64,000 nt of DNA, from contig CM037869.1 in assembly GCA_021292105.1 (NCBI GenBank), positions 41,309,530-41,373,529 on the forward strand. The letters run 5' to 3'. Source of the stretch: Anadara kagoshimensis (taxonomy: Eukaryota; Mollusca; Bivalvia; Arcoida; Arcidae). Shown one piece after another: positions 11,871 through 22,150 of this stretch. Below the pieces are notes generated by a model. It was not told where the DNA came from. It did not search any database and saw only the letters and a list, made by a program, of their open reading frames with translations. Within the stretch, counting starts at the first letter, position 1, and the number at the start of each line of letters is the position of its first letter. A program made the translations under genes and the position numbers.

Positions 11871-12169
11871 TTAAATTTTGGAATTGCTCGAGGAGTTTTA
11901 TTATTCGTGAAAGATTCGAAAAAAACCTTTTAATTTCGTCCAGAATCATGTGTAGCCAATAATATATCTAGTACATTCAAGTTTCTAGCATACTATTATT
12001 TATGTTTAAATTTAATTTTTCTCTAGTTTTTAGCTGAAATACGTTCGCGAATATTCAAATTTTACATAATGAAGTTACGTTTACACTGATTATCATCCGA
12101 TTTTGCGAAAATGAAAATATTCCAGTGACTAGAAATGCCGTTTACAATAATAATAATTTTATTTCAGAA

Positions 12170-12305
12170 TATATATTTTGATGCTTTAAATATTTTATTA
12201 CCCCCTTGAACAATTTGGTTTCACAATTTTGGTCCAAGCACTACTGGTAAGAAATTGTATTCCGAAACTGTATCCCGTTAAATTAATACTGTTATAATAT
12301 GTAAT
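12170..12305 (-). repeat. Family B copy
   Basis: 'ggtttcacaattttggtcca', 'agcactactggtaagaaatt' and 'gtattccgaaactg', ending 'ctgttataatatgtaat'. Confidence 0.75.
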
Positions 12306-12734
12306 GTGATCTTTTTTCTATGATTGAAACTGATATGATGAATTGCAGATTAAAAGACTATGGTTATCGCAAATCTTAATGAGAAAATATTTTTGCTTTA
12401 TCATTTACGTTGCTAAATACGCACTTGACAACAAGGGCTACTTGAATTTGTTATAGAAATAATTATAGTTTTAGGCATACGGTGAACATGTTAGAAATCC
12501 ACATATTAAGTTTATATTCATCAAGATTAGTTTCATTGAAATAAAAACAATTAAAACGAATAAATTCGACTATGATAAAAAAGTTTTTGCTATTTTTTTA
12601 GTGAAGAATACAAGGCAAATTCTACTATTCATTTTATTTCGGCTATTTTTCACTAAATTGTTAAGTGTTAATTGTGGTTTAGATTTTGCTAAGTTGTTCC
12701 GTATTTGGGCAAACTGTTAAAAACGCCAACTTGA

Positions 12735-12905
12735 AGGTCAAATTTAGTAATCTTCTGAATTATTATACCGATATTACAGTAACAAGCAGCCTACCTTACA
12801 ACAATCAAGTTTCAGCTTACTTGATGGTCAAATTTGGTAAATCTGAATTATTATACCAATATTACAGAAACAAGCAGCCTACTTTACAACAATCAAGTTT
12901 CGTTG
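12735..12905. repeat. Two-unit tandem duplication (~90 bp)
   Basis: The block 'ggtcaaatttagtaa', 'gaattattataccgatatta' and 'aagcagcctaccttacaaca' is repeated almost exactly. Because the duplication keeps frame, a 77-codon frame (12686-12919) spans it; it is not a gene. Confidence 0.85.
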
Positions 12906-12999
12906 ATAAGCATCTGTAGATACTCGATAAAATGTTTACAAACTTAATGAAAACTTATTTACAAATTCTTGAATTGGAGGCTGATATTTTGAAAATAAT

Positions 13000-13115
13000 A
13001 TCAAACATACACATACCGGTCCATTTTACTGTCAAAATCACAATTTCAAAAGCAAAGTGAAAACTTTTAAATTTTGCAAACTAAATTAACCACTTAAATT
13101 TCCATAATGATGATC
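13000..13115 (+). repeat. Family A head fragment
   Basis: 'aaacatacacataccggtcc', 'aaagcaaagtgaaaac' and 'ttaaccacttaaatttcca'. The core is missing. Confidence 0.6.
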
Positions 13116-13925
13116 TTGTATTGTTTGTTTTTAATTTTTTATTATTAGTTTTCATTTTTCGTTTAGTTTTGAAAAGTCATTAATTTTCAATTCCATGTCC
13201 AGTGTGACTTGTTTTGTTTTATTACTCTTTGTTAAATATCTACTGTTCTTCGACCTTTTTACCTAATTTTACATGAATGTTTTAATTAATGTTGCTTTAT
13301 TTCGATTTCAAAGTTCAAACAAAACCAAAATAAGTAACTATTATGTCTCATTGCTTTTACCGAAAGCTCTAGTCGTGCTTTGTAAAACACAAATACACCT
13401 CAACATATGGTCAGATGTATGTAAATTCCAATTATGTTAAGGAACTGACATTTATGAACAAACGTGATTTGGAAACAATTTGAGGATTTGGTGCTGCAAG
13501 CATATATTAATTTTGGAAAAATATTTTAGATATATTTCAGCAAAATACTAAATGTGTTTTGCGTTGTTACAGCAGGAGCATATATATGATACAATTCTTC
13601 AGCAGTGCAGTTTTGTGTTTGTGAAACATTACTTTTGAATGTTAATAAAATATTAATAGTCACAAATTCATTTTGAATGAAGAAATATAATTCAAAACTC
13701 GTCTATGAGAGAAGGTAGTACATTTCAATTATTATTTAATAAACATTCAAAGGTAGCACATGAAAGTTTCAAGAACCCCAAACTGTTGAAGAATTGTATC
13801 ATATATACAATGGTATTTGTTAAAATAAAATTGCCTTTTGAAGTGTTGGATATCTTCTCATTTTCCATCAAATACAGATTTCAGTTCCAGTTTCTTTTCT
13901 TTGTCGCCTCTTTAGTGGGACAACT
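13116..13925. other. AT-rich spacer, nothing recognised
   Basis: A 78-codon frame (13705-13941) runs into the tandem repeat downstream and has no recognisable domain. No other structure. Confidence 0.35.
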
Positions 13926-14445
13926 ATTTGTAAAAAAATGATTTGTTTAAAATCCTTATCTGAACTGCTAGAAACTTATTTTTCAATTATCTTCAGTTTC
14001 TTAGAATTTTTTTTTTCCATCTTCATTCAAATTTTAAAAAATATTTTTTAAGAAAATCTTATTGAAAGTTGATTTTGAAATGCTTGTGATATGTTATTGC
14101 CTGGCTGAATTGGTTCCTATTTGTTAAAAAATGATCTGTTTAAAATCCATATCTGAACTACTAGAAACTTATTTATCAATTATCTTAAGTTTCTTAGAAT
14201 TTTTCAAGTTGTTTTTCCATTTTGATTCAAATTTTAAATAATATTTTTCAAGAAAATCTTGTTAAAAGCTGATTTTGAAATGCTTTTGATATGTAATTGC
14301 CTGGCTGAATTAATTACTATTTGTTAAAAAATGGTCTGTTTAAAATCCTTATCCGAGTGAACTACTAGAAACCGTTTTCAATTATCTTCAGTTTCTAAGA
14401 ATTTCTTAAGTTATTTTTCCATCTTGATTCCTTATTGTGTTGCAT
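13926..14445. repeat. Tandem repeat, ~193-200 bp unit, about 2.6 copies
   Basis: Units begin at about 13926, 14119 and 14319 with 'tgatttgtttaaaatcc' and run through 'ctgaactgctagaaactta' and 'ttttgaaatgcttgtgatat' to 'attgcctggctgaatt'. A decayed relic of the unit end (gttattgcctagctgatttg) reappears at 14.97-15.06 kb, so the array was once longer or has been interrupted. Confidence 0.85.
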
Positions 14446-14624
14446 TATTGGTTTCGTGGTTACTGTGAGAAACACAAATTTTAACTTCATTTTCACGCTT
14501 TATTTTTTAAGTTTAACCTTACATTATTGTTTTTAAGTTAAACCTTACAATTTTGTTTTTATGATTATGATAAGTTTTGGAAACTGTGGGAATGGTTGCA
14601 ACTTAGGGATAGAAATACCACTCA

Positions 14625-14700
14625 AATCTTGGTTTCCAAAGTTTTTAATTTGCTTTTTTGTTGTGATATGAACATGTGGACACTCGTATATGTTTGTTTG
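14625..14700 (-). repeat. Family A head fragment
   Basis: 'ggtttccaaagtttttaatt', 'tgcttttttgttgtgatatg' and 'aacatgtggac' match the head complement seen in the 4.7-kb and 38.3-kb copies. Confidence 0.55.
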
Positions 14701-15599
14701 ACTCTTAATAATTTTAATTTGCTGAAATGTTCTTGCACATTATACATGTATGTGGAAAGATGTTTTCTCAATTAGACTAATTATAAATTTTATATCAATA
14801 TTTTAAATTCGAATCACTGGGGTCCGATCCTTTAAGTTTAGAAATATAATTAAAATTAGTTCTAAATCGGTTTCACTTACAACTGGAAAACAAATATGTA
14901 TTTTTTGACAATTTTTAAATGTTATAAAATTCTCAATTTCTGATATTTTTCTCTTAACTTTCATTGATCGTGTATGCTTAAACAATATTTTTGGAAATAT
15001 TTTTAACGAAAATCTATTCTGAAATGTTTGTGTTGTGTTATTGCCTAGCTGATTTGGTTCCTAGTCTCCAGTTTCATAATCCCTTTTTACCTTATAATTT
15101 CTTAATTCTAACTTAGTTTTGAAAAAATCTTAAAAATTTTGATAATTTTCTATACAATTGGAAATGTAAGCTGTCATTTTGAAGACAAAATTTCCTCAAT
15201 TTTAACGAAAATCTTAGTTAAGAATGATTAGGAATGATGTTGAAACTTGGCTTGGTCATATATACCAACACCAATTCCCATGCATGTACAGCATGTTTTT
15301 TTTATAAACACATTCTTCTATTTTGTTTAATTGGCTCATGAGACAGAATGTTCTGTTCTAAATGTTAAAATGTTGTGACTTTGAAAAGATTAAATGCAGG
15401 ATAACAAAAAAGAGAATTAAAATAAAAACGGCGTGGATTTGGACAGTTTGATAATAAAAACTCGTACATATATCAATATTTTAAAATATTTTCCTTGTTT
15501 CAAAAGACCGAAATAAAACAAACAAACAAACATATAAATAAATGAATAAATAAATACAGCAAATTGGCTTCAAGAAAATAAAACATAAAATTTGCCCTC

Positions 15600-15705
15600 T
15601 GTATTAAACTTTGGTTTCCCAATTTTCGTCCAAGCACTATTGATGAGAAATTGTATTCCAAAGCGGTCATCTAGTGCTGTAAAACACTGGTATAATATGT
15701 AATTA
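15600..15705 (-). repeat. Family B copy
   Basis: 'cccaattttcgtccaagcac', 'tattgatgagaaattgtatt', 'gtcatctagtgctgtaaaac' and 'tggtataatatgtaat'. Confidence 0.8.
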
Positions 15706-16430
15706 CATACATATTTGCTTTGTCTTTTTGGCTGTTTTGTCGTTAACTTGTATTGTGTCATGTGCTTGGTTACCTTGCAAACTCCTTTACTTATATGAAA
15801 TTGCTAAAAACAGATAAATAGAATTGACATTTACCGATAAAAAAGGAGTTCGGTAAAACGTTTAACAGCTCGGAAATAAATTTGGACATTTATATAATTA
15901 TTTTCTAGATCCTATCATAACAGACTCAAAATCTTTAAAAAAAACTTAATTGTAAGAAACATCATTATGCTAAATCTGATTACTTTTCAGTTAAATATTT
16001 TTCCCCAAATCAGAAACTTCTATGAAAGTTGATTTTCAAGAAAACCAACTTTATTACACACATTTAGATCATAAAGTTAAAATACCAGTTTCAAATACAG
16101 GAAAAACTTCAATATTATAATTTCATGAACAAAATTTGATGTTATTATAATGTTAACCTTTGACAAATATAAATTAGTAACATTTATCGATGACAGTGTA
16201 TGTATTCGCTTTGCCTGTTTTATTATTAGCTTAAGTGTATCGTGTGCTTGGTTTCTTTTGGTGTTGCCAAGTTTAAGTTGCAAAACCCCTTACTTGTATG
16301 CTAATGCTAAAACCAGACAAATGAAATTGACATTTACCGATAAGAAAGAAATTCGGCAAATTTAAAACGTGTAACAGCTCAGGAACAAATTTGCACAATT
16401 GTTCAATTATTTTCCTAGCATTTGTAATGA
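15706..16430. repeat. Pair of ~200-bp repeats (family G)
   Basis: Two diverged direct copies, about 15710-15910 and 16195-16420, share 'gtgtgcttggtt', 'ttgacatttaccgataa', a 'ttcggtaaaacg'/'ttcggcaaatttaaaacg' block and 'aacagctc.ggaa.aaattt'. Sequence between them (15.91-16.19 kb) is AT-rich and unassigned. Short frames across 16.08-16.37 kb are incidental. A (CAA)-rich stretch follows at 16448-16472. Confidence 0.75.
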
Positions 16431-16877
16431 CAAAGCAATCACGAGACAACACAACAACAACAACAACAACAACGTTCCATCAAAAACAGAATAAGATATT
16501 TACAAATACAAATTGAATGTAGTTGAGTCGGCAAGCAAATTGACAAACTTTCTAAGGCTAGAATCTTCCCGTTTTGGATTCTAACTTGGCCTTTAAAGGC
16601 GTTTTGATTCCTAAACGCGCGCTTTATGCGATCTGGCCACCCAGTACCCAATGCATATTGAGACCACTTACATTCTAAAAGTCCCGACTATAAATGAGCA
16701 CTGAATGTAGTAAAAAAATTGAATCAATTTTTTTTATAATTTTTTATTTTCTTTTGGCATGAATACATTCGCACATATTCAAATAGTTTCATCAAAACAT
16801 GACATTATATAAACAATTAATTGCTGAATCCAGTGTTGCTGTTTAGGTACTTTGTATTGCCCTAACCATCACAAATA

Positions 16878-17047
16878 CAGTGAAGACCTGTTAAGAATTT
16901 ATCGTAGAGCTAAACGAAAAGGGGTAGTAGAAGCTCGGTTGCCGTTTTGCCGAGATACAGATAGCAAGTTGCCAAAAACTTTAGAGATAGATACCAGCTG
17001 CCAAAAAGCTGTCGAGGATCCGTCAGCAGAGTGTTTAACTTGCACTG
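16878..17047. mobile_element. Family E TIR element, degenerate, TA-flanked
   Basis: It starts CAGTGAAGACCTG and ends TTGCACTG, with TA on both sides. Inside are the family words 'agctaaacgaaaagg', 'gccgttttgccgagatac' and 'gctgccaaaaagctgtc', made of repeated gcc/ggc-aac-tagctat phrases. A 69-codon frame (16852-17061) covers it and looks tempting, but it is the translation of this noncoding element. About 170 bp. Confidence 0.75.
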
Positions 17048-17136
17048 TATCTTACTTTTAATGAAAATAATAATTGGGTGGAAATTTTTTAATATTCTTA
17101 ATATTTGTAATTTTGTATCACGGTAGCAGAAAAAGG

Positions 17137-17790
17137 AGTATCGGTGGTCCAGTGGTTTAAAGCACGCACTTACGGATCACAGCGCCTATCACCGCCTAGG
17201 TTCGAATCCCAGACGACCCAGTTCTTAGTGTGTGGATACAGGCCCCGGTTTCACAATCATTCCTTAGCCAAGATTTTTCTTAACTTAAATTTAGCAAATT
17301 TTGGTAATCTATTTTTGGAACTACTGATGAATACTTTGTTCAAACTAAATGCTAATGTTTTAATGTAACATTTATCTTAAAATTGACACCCTTAATTCCT
17401 CAATTTCTTGAAAATTAACAAAATTATAAAGATTTTAAATTTTTCAAGATATAAGTTAAGAACAATCTTAGCTAAGGAATGATTGTGAAACCGGGGCCAG
17501 TCCAACTTGTGCTAGCGGCAACTTGTATACAGCGGTCTTGCCTTTAACGACCATAATTATACCTCTTTATATATCTTTGTTCTTTATGTAACCTCTATAT
17601 AGTTTGTCAGTTTAGTTGCCGAACGTCGACGGGTTTTCTGATGGAACTCGGGGTTCCCCACTATCGGTGAACTGACCGCCTTGATATAAGTGAAAGACAT
17701 TTGTTTGTGGAGTGAAATTCTATCAATAAACTCTACTCTATCGTAGCAAACTATAAACGACATAGCATATCTTACCATCTATTCTGTCAT
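17137..17790 (+). mobile_element. tRNA-derived SINE (type 2), split by a MITE
   Basis: The head has a box A (tggtccagtgg, 17152-17162) and a perfect box B (ggttcgaatcc), and could fold like a Leu/Ser-type tRNA with an extra arm. The body resumes after the MITE and contains 'cgacgggttttctgatgga', 'gaactgaccgcc' and 'ttgatataagtgaaagac', found inverted in the copies at 22.65 kb and 27.4 kb. The RNA polymerase III head is seen; SINE status is inferred from multiple copies. Confidence 0.75.
17242..17497. mobile_element. Harbinger-like MITE, copy 1 (256 bp, CAG duplication)
   Basis: Terminal inverted repeats of about 35 bases begin GCCCCGGTTTCACAATCATT at one end, and the complement (aatgattgtgaaaccggggc) closes the other. 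A 3-bp CAG is duplicated outside. No coding capacity. With the copies at 19.9 and 38.0 kb it defines a family with CWG targets, as reported for some animal PIF/Harbinger elements (class assignment is inference). It is inserted in a type 2 SINE. Confidence 0.85.
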
Positions 17791-17816
17791 ATGTCTTACT
17801 TTAAATATAGAACATT

Positions 17817-17995
17817 TAAAACCACTGCGGTAGCTCTGTTGGTAGAGTGCTCGCTCCGTAAGTGGGATGTTGTGGGATTGAACCATGACCGGGTCCGACG
17901 TAAAACTTGAAAGTTGATAGTAACTGTACTCGGCATTACGAAATGAAATTCTACCGGATGGTTTTCCTTCTAAGTTGCGTTGGCTGTTGATAAGA
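17817..17995 (+). mobile_element. tRNA-derived SINE (type 1), 3'-shortened
   Basis: A tRNA-like head with 'ggtagctctgttggtagagt', 'gctcgctccgtaagtggg' and a decayed box B (gggattgaacc) is followed by 'gaccgggtccgacgtaaaac' and 'ctcggcattacgaaatgaaa', matching the copy at 23.1 kb. Confidence 0.8.
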
Positions 17996-18728
17996 AAATT
18001 GTTTTTTAGTTACAAATATATTTCTTCTAAAATGAAGTTGTTTTTCAAAATATAAAATTTCGTGTTAACATTTATATTTTAGCAATATTTTTATTTTTAT
18101 TTTGTTTATTAGCCAGCCACAAACACCTGTAAAAATGTCATGGTTGCTTTCAATATCAATGACGCGGTTTTGTATTTTAAAACTCATTTTGTAACTTACC
18201 CCGTATTTTTTCCACTTTTTTATGCGATTATTTTTTATGTTAGCTAATTAATACGCAACAACACCTTCAACCATGCTATTTTTATTGGTATTTTACGCTT
18301 TTTAATTCATATTTTACACTTTTAAACATGTAATTTTATTAATATGTTACCAAATAAAAGCAGATTGTCATTGGCATTTTCATCTTTCACAGATTATAAT
18401 TGTTATCAAGTTACTCTTGCCACGATTTATAATACTGAGTATTCCGAGCAAGAAATGATCTATTAATGGGAAATATATTATATATTTTAATCATTCTGAT
18501 GAGATATCTTTCCCACCACAAAAGATTAATTTGGAAAGAAACATTAATATTATTAATTCAAAGATACGAGTGATCATTTCGCTTCGTATTAAAACGTGAT
18601 TTATTTGGAAAGTAGGTGAAAAGGTTTGAATTGATCTGCCGTGTGTGGTGATTAAATTTTTTAGATTTAATGTGAAAACTCGTAATAAGATAGGAACACA
18701 GGTGCTTGCAAAATTCTTTAATCCCCTT
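17996..18728. other. AT-rich spacer, nothing recognised
   Basis: Only short frames and poly-T/A-rich stretches. Confidence 0.35.
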
Positions 18729-18916
18729 TTTATATGATTTACAACTCATTTCCCATCTTATAAAAACATACTAGTAGCCTTTCTCTCGCTAAGCAACCTC
18801 TTTCGTGTAGCAATTCTCCTCTCTCTCTCTCTCTCTTTCTCTGATTTACAACTCAATTCCCATCTTATGAAAACATACTTAGAGCCTCTTTCTCGCTAAG
18901 TAACTTTTCATGTTTA

Positions 18917-18971
<55 letters not shown>

Positions 18972-19085
18972 ACAACTCTCAGCCTCTTTGCAACCAACTA
19001 CTCTCCTATGAAAGCATACGTGAAACCCCTCTGCCTTAGCACCCCCTTTCGCTCTCTCTAGCAACATGTTTCTCGTTCTCTCATT
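18729..19085. repeat. CT-anchored minisatellite, three ~120-bp units
   Basis: Three units share 'tttacaactca.ttcccatct', 'aaaacatact' and 'agcctctttctcgctaagta', each followed by a CT run (18817-18842, 18920-18967, short in the third). Duplication boundaries lie in the CT tracts, the same design as arrays at 56-58 and 63.8 kb. Confidence 0.85.
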
Positions 19086-19094
19086 TAGCATATC

Positions 19095-19280
19095 AATATC
19101 GAGGTCCTGTGTCACGGTAAACATGGCGCAATAAAGAACACTGATGTACAATACCCTCAGGCATTAGCGCAACGCACAGGAATCTCTGCACCTTCGGCGT
19201 AATTAACCAGCGACGTTTCGAAATAATTATGTGAAATATTCCTGGACGTTAAACACCATTACTTAACTCAACTTGAGCCA
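19095..19280 (+). mobile_element. Type 1 SINE, 5'-truncated
   Basis: It starts inside the body (aggtcctgtgtcacggtaaa) and retains 'gcgcaacgcacaggaatctc', 'ccagcgacgtttcg' and the tail 'tggacgttaaacaccattac', ending in 'ttaactcaactt'. The tRNA head is absent, as with ordinary incomplete reverse transcription. Confidence 0.85.
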
Positions 19281-19364
19281 TAATAAAAACATAGTAAGCA
19301 TATATACATCTGAACGTCCAAATTAAACAGACTTTTAACTCATGACAGTAAGCAAGTACAGTGT

Positions 19365-19760
19365 CTCAACCGGCTATGCAAATTATGAGAATGAAAACCA
19401 TGGTAACCAACTCTACCCCACCCCACCCCCCACCCCGACCGGCCGTTCAAGTTAGGCACACTGGTAACTATAGAAACGATAAATCCCCCGGCCGGCCATG
19501 GAGGTTATGAGACTGGTAACCATAGTAACCAACTCAACTCCTTCTCCGGCTGGCCGTTTAAGTTCAGCAGTTTGGTGACCATAGTAACGGGAAATTCCCC
19601 GGCGGGCCATGCAGGTTAATCAGAGTTATAACCATTGTTGAAACCATCTAGATTCCTACGGCTGACCGCGAATGTTAACCAGACTAGTAGCTTTTGTAGC
19701 CCGCTAGACTACCCCGTCGAGCAATCATGCAGGTTAAGCATATCTGAAACCATTAGCTTA
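19365..19760. repeat. GC-rich minisatellite with RFX X-box motifs
   Basis: Roughly seven ~58-bp units share 'ccggccatgcaggtta', 'gactggtaaccatagtaac' and 'ccggctggccgtt'. Two units carry a perfect X-box, GTNRCC-NN-RGYAAC: GTAACCATAGTAAC (19516-19529) and GTGACCATAGTAAC (19575-19588). Others are degraded (19394-19407, 19464-19477). The block is far richer in G+C than its surroundings and includes a C-rich run at 19418-19438. Confidence 0.75.
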
Positions 19761-19888
19761 CATACAATACATATTAATACAGTATATCAACAAGTATTCT
19801 TGCCAGTCAATATAAGAAACAGGCATACAGCATGAAGCCATGAACTCGACACTTCATATAACGTCTTTTGTCAATTTTTGTCAACCTG

Positions 19889-20118
19889 GCCCCAGTTTAA
19901 CAATCATTCCTTAGCTAAGAAATTTGCCAAAATTTGGTAATCTGTTTTTGGAACTACTGATGAATATTTTTGTCAAATGTTTAAATCTCGAAGTGGTCTT
20001 AAAAACGACATCTTAAAATTCCTGAATAATTTAAAATCAACAAATTATAAAGATTTTACACTTTGCCACATTTCAGTTAAGGAAAATCTTAGCTAAGAAA
20101 TGATTGTGAAACTGGAGC
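19889..20118. mobile_element. Harbinger-like MITE, copy 2 (230 bp, CTG duplication)
   Basis: Same TIR as the 17.2-kb copy (gccccagtttaacaatcatt at one end, 'aatgattgtgaaactggagc' at the other), flanked by CTG on both sides. The interior keeps 'ggtaatctgtttttggaact' and 'actgatgaatattttt'. More diverged than copies 1 and 3. Confidence 0.85.
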
Positions 20119-20178
20119 CTGGAACACGAAGTGCTCTAGGCATAATTTATCATTAGGTTAGAGGTCAACGTGCAAGCG

Positions 20179-20345
20179 TTGTAACAACTCCTAATGAAGC
20201 CCGACGCCTAATGAAGTCCGGACTTCATTAGGCGTCGAAATTGTCAACGCCTAATGAAGTCCGGACTTCGTTAGGCGTTGCAATTTCGACGCCTAATGAA
20301 GTCCGGACTTCATTAGGCGTCGGACTTCATTAGGAGTTGTTACAA
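20179..20345. mobile_element. Family C hierarchical palindrome (167 bp)
   Basis: Outer arms of about 64 bases (starting ttgtaacaactcctaatg) enclose an inner palindrome of about 36 bases. The word CTAATGAAGTCCGG and its complement appear in every sub-arm, so the sequence is a palindrome made of palindromes. Flanks share AGCG (or AAGCG) on both sides, indicating insertion with a 4-5-bp target duplication. No coding capacity. A second copy lies at 41.0 kb. Confidence 0.85.
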
Positions 20346-20465
20346 AGCGTCTACGAACCATCCGTCAGCTCTGGTATGATCACAGGATGGCTGCTAGAAA
20401 TGGAAAGCCTTAATATCTACATCCATGAAATAGACTGATTTTGTTACGTATAATCTTAACAGTTA

Positions 20466-20550
20466 AACATAACATAACATAACATAACATAACATAACAT
20501 AACATAACATAACATAACATAACATAACATAACATAACAACATAACATAA
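20466..20550. repeat. (AACAT)n pentanucleotide array
   Basis: About 17 units, fraying into 'catgacatgatatgacgtaa'. Similar 'catgacatgacatggcgtaa' sequence recurs after the next family A copy (20.93-20.96 kb), so that copy appears to sit within an AACAT-like tract. Confidence 0.95.
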
Positions 20551-20582
20551 CATGACATGATATGACGTAACATAAAATAATC

Positions 20583-20925
20583 AAAAACAAACATACCAAA
20601 CCATGTCCAGAAGCAAAGTAAAAACTTTAGAACTGCCAAGTTAGGTTAGACATGTGAACTTCCACCAGTGAAGTGAACAAGGCCGGGTGCTCCGGAAGGG
20701 TAAGCGCTCCCTGTTTAGCTAGCTACACCCACCACGTGTGCAATCAAAATTGTGTGAATGGAACATGGAACTATTGGACGTCAAATATATCCAGGGCAAT
20801 CCTGGACATACAAACATCAAACATCAACAATACTGTGATGGCGGCCATAAAACTTTTTGAGGACCTTGATAAGCCTAGGCTTGCAATATCCTCGAGTCTA
20901 CAATGTATTTGCAAGCATCCGTTGT
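20583..20925 (+). repeat. Family A, longest copy, with an 84-codon frame
   Basis: Head (aaacaaacataccaaaccat), core (ggtgctccggaagggtaagc), 'gctagctacacccaccacgt', 'tatatccagggcaatcctgg' and end 'ctgtgatggcggccataaaa' are all present, making this the best reference copy. The frame at 20673-20927 resembles that of the 4.5-kb copy, but silent changes do not exceed replacement changes, so it is a repeat remnant. Confidence 0.85.
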
Positions 20926-21004
20926 AACATATAACATGTCATGACATGACATGGCGTAACATACAGTGTAGTTTTTAATGAACAACTGGTTGTAAAATAA
21001 GTTG

Positions 21005-21315
21005 GAATATCGGAGTGGAGTGGCGTAATGGTGTTTTGATCCAAATCAAGATTCGCCCATTGTTACTAAGGAAGTCAGTTCTGGGATGGTGGAGCAATCT
21101 TAAGTGCCCGAAGAAAATATCTGGCCTCTAGCAATTGAATTGAAAACTTTGTTCCTACCAAGATCTGTCCGAGCGGGATTCGACCCTAGGCGGTGAGAGG
21201 GTTCTCGATCCATAAGCCGGTCCGTATGGCAATTTGGTTTCCGAAGCCTCCAGCAGACACTGAAATATCGTGTTAAAGTTTTGTTAGTTCGTTTGGTTTT
21301 CTTCATCGTACCAGA
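21005..21315 (-). mobile_element. Type 2 SINE
   Basis: On the minus strand a tRNA-like head includes 'cctctcaccgcctagggtcg' and 'aatcccgctcgg' (box B-like). Downstream lies 'ttgctccaccatcccag' with 'aactgacttccttagtaaca', as in the other type 2 copies. A 68-codon frame here is incidental. Confidence 0.65.
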
Positions 21316-21383
21316 ACTGACAGCCTCGATAAAAGAATCATGAATGGGGAGAAAAACACCAATACCCTGCTGTTCACATTAGT

Positions 21384-21685
21384 GTATTCACCTCTACGGT
21401 TGCCCACTTGGTAGAGTTTTTGCTCCGTTTGTTGGAAGGGAGGTTTGGGTTCGAACCCCGGTCGGGTCTGACCAAGAGCTGAAAATAGGTATGACTTTTC
21501 TTTTACTAAACACGAGGCAATTAAAAATAAAAGTCATGGGCATTAAGAACCTATGCCCGGTATAACAGTATGCACATGGCACTGCAAAAGGTAATAATAT
21601 CTGACACCTAACTTTTAGCTTGTGACGTCTCGATATAAGTGAAATGTTCTTTACATGGACGTAAAACACTATGTAATCAGTCAAT
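21384..21685 (+). mobile_element. Type 1 SINE, near full length
   Basis: A tRNA-like head (ggttgcccacttggtagag) with perfect box B (gggttcgaacccc) is followed by 'cggtcgggtctgaccaagag', a diverged body, 'gtgacgtctcgatataagtg' and 'gacgtaaaacactatg', ending in 'cagtcaatcatt'. Body spacing matches the copy at 23.1 kb. A 96-codon frame on the minus strand is incidental. Confidence 0.85.
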
Positions 21686-21994
21686 CATTAGTGTATTGCA
21701 TCACGATTTATCTTTTTGCATGTTTATACTAAGAAAACATCCCAATTGTGATTTATGACAATGAATCGAAACTGATGAGACAAAATGCATGTACATGTGT
21801 GTAGATCAGTATCTAAAACTGAAAAGATATTCTCTGATCTTAAAGTGTTCTTGGTTTAAATGTGGTTTGAATAAAGAAAATAGTTCCATGCATACTCTGT
21901 ATAATTAATATTATGTATAATTTCCAATTATGGAGATTTTAAATGAAAGATTTGCACGATTTAGCAGAAAAACTTTGACGGATAACAATTGCCA

Positions 21995-22150
21995 TTGTTT
22001 TAATGCGTACATGCGTTTTATAACTTTCTCGCATCGAATGGGTCTGACAAAGAATTAAAATTAAGTAGATTGTCGCTTCACCTACACGAGTTGACATCTC
22101 GATATAAGTAAAGTATTCTAAACTACGATGAGACACCTTATCCAATCAAT
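21995..22150 (+). mobile_element. Type 1 SINE fragment
   Basis: It keeps 'atgggtctgacaaagaatta' and the 3' part 'gttgacatctcgatataagt', ending in a simple (AATC/AATG)n tail. The tRNA head is lost. Confidence 0.65.

Noticed and set aside
16852-17061. 69-codon frame that looks like a Cys/Lys/Arg-rich protein exon
   Set aside because: It coincides with a degenerate, TA-flanked family E element. The protein-like look comes from the element's repeated gcc/agc/aac phrases, and other E copies do not keep the frame.
17144-17225. Functional tRNA gene
   Set aside because: Boxes A and B are good, but the stem pairing is incomplete and the sequence continues into a SINE body found in other copies. The same holds for the heads at 17.82, 21.39, 22.9, 27.75 and 36.2 kb.
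20179-20345. Repeat and spacer pattern suggestive of a CRISPR array
   Set aside because: The repeats alternate in orientation, spacers are not unique and the DNA is eukaryotic. It is a hierarchical palindrome.
20673-20927. 84-codon frame in family A as a real gene
   Set aside because: Comparison with the 4.5-kb copy shows many more replacement than silent differences. There is no independent start context or splice evidence.
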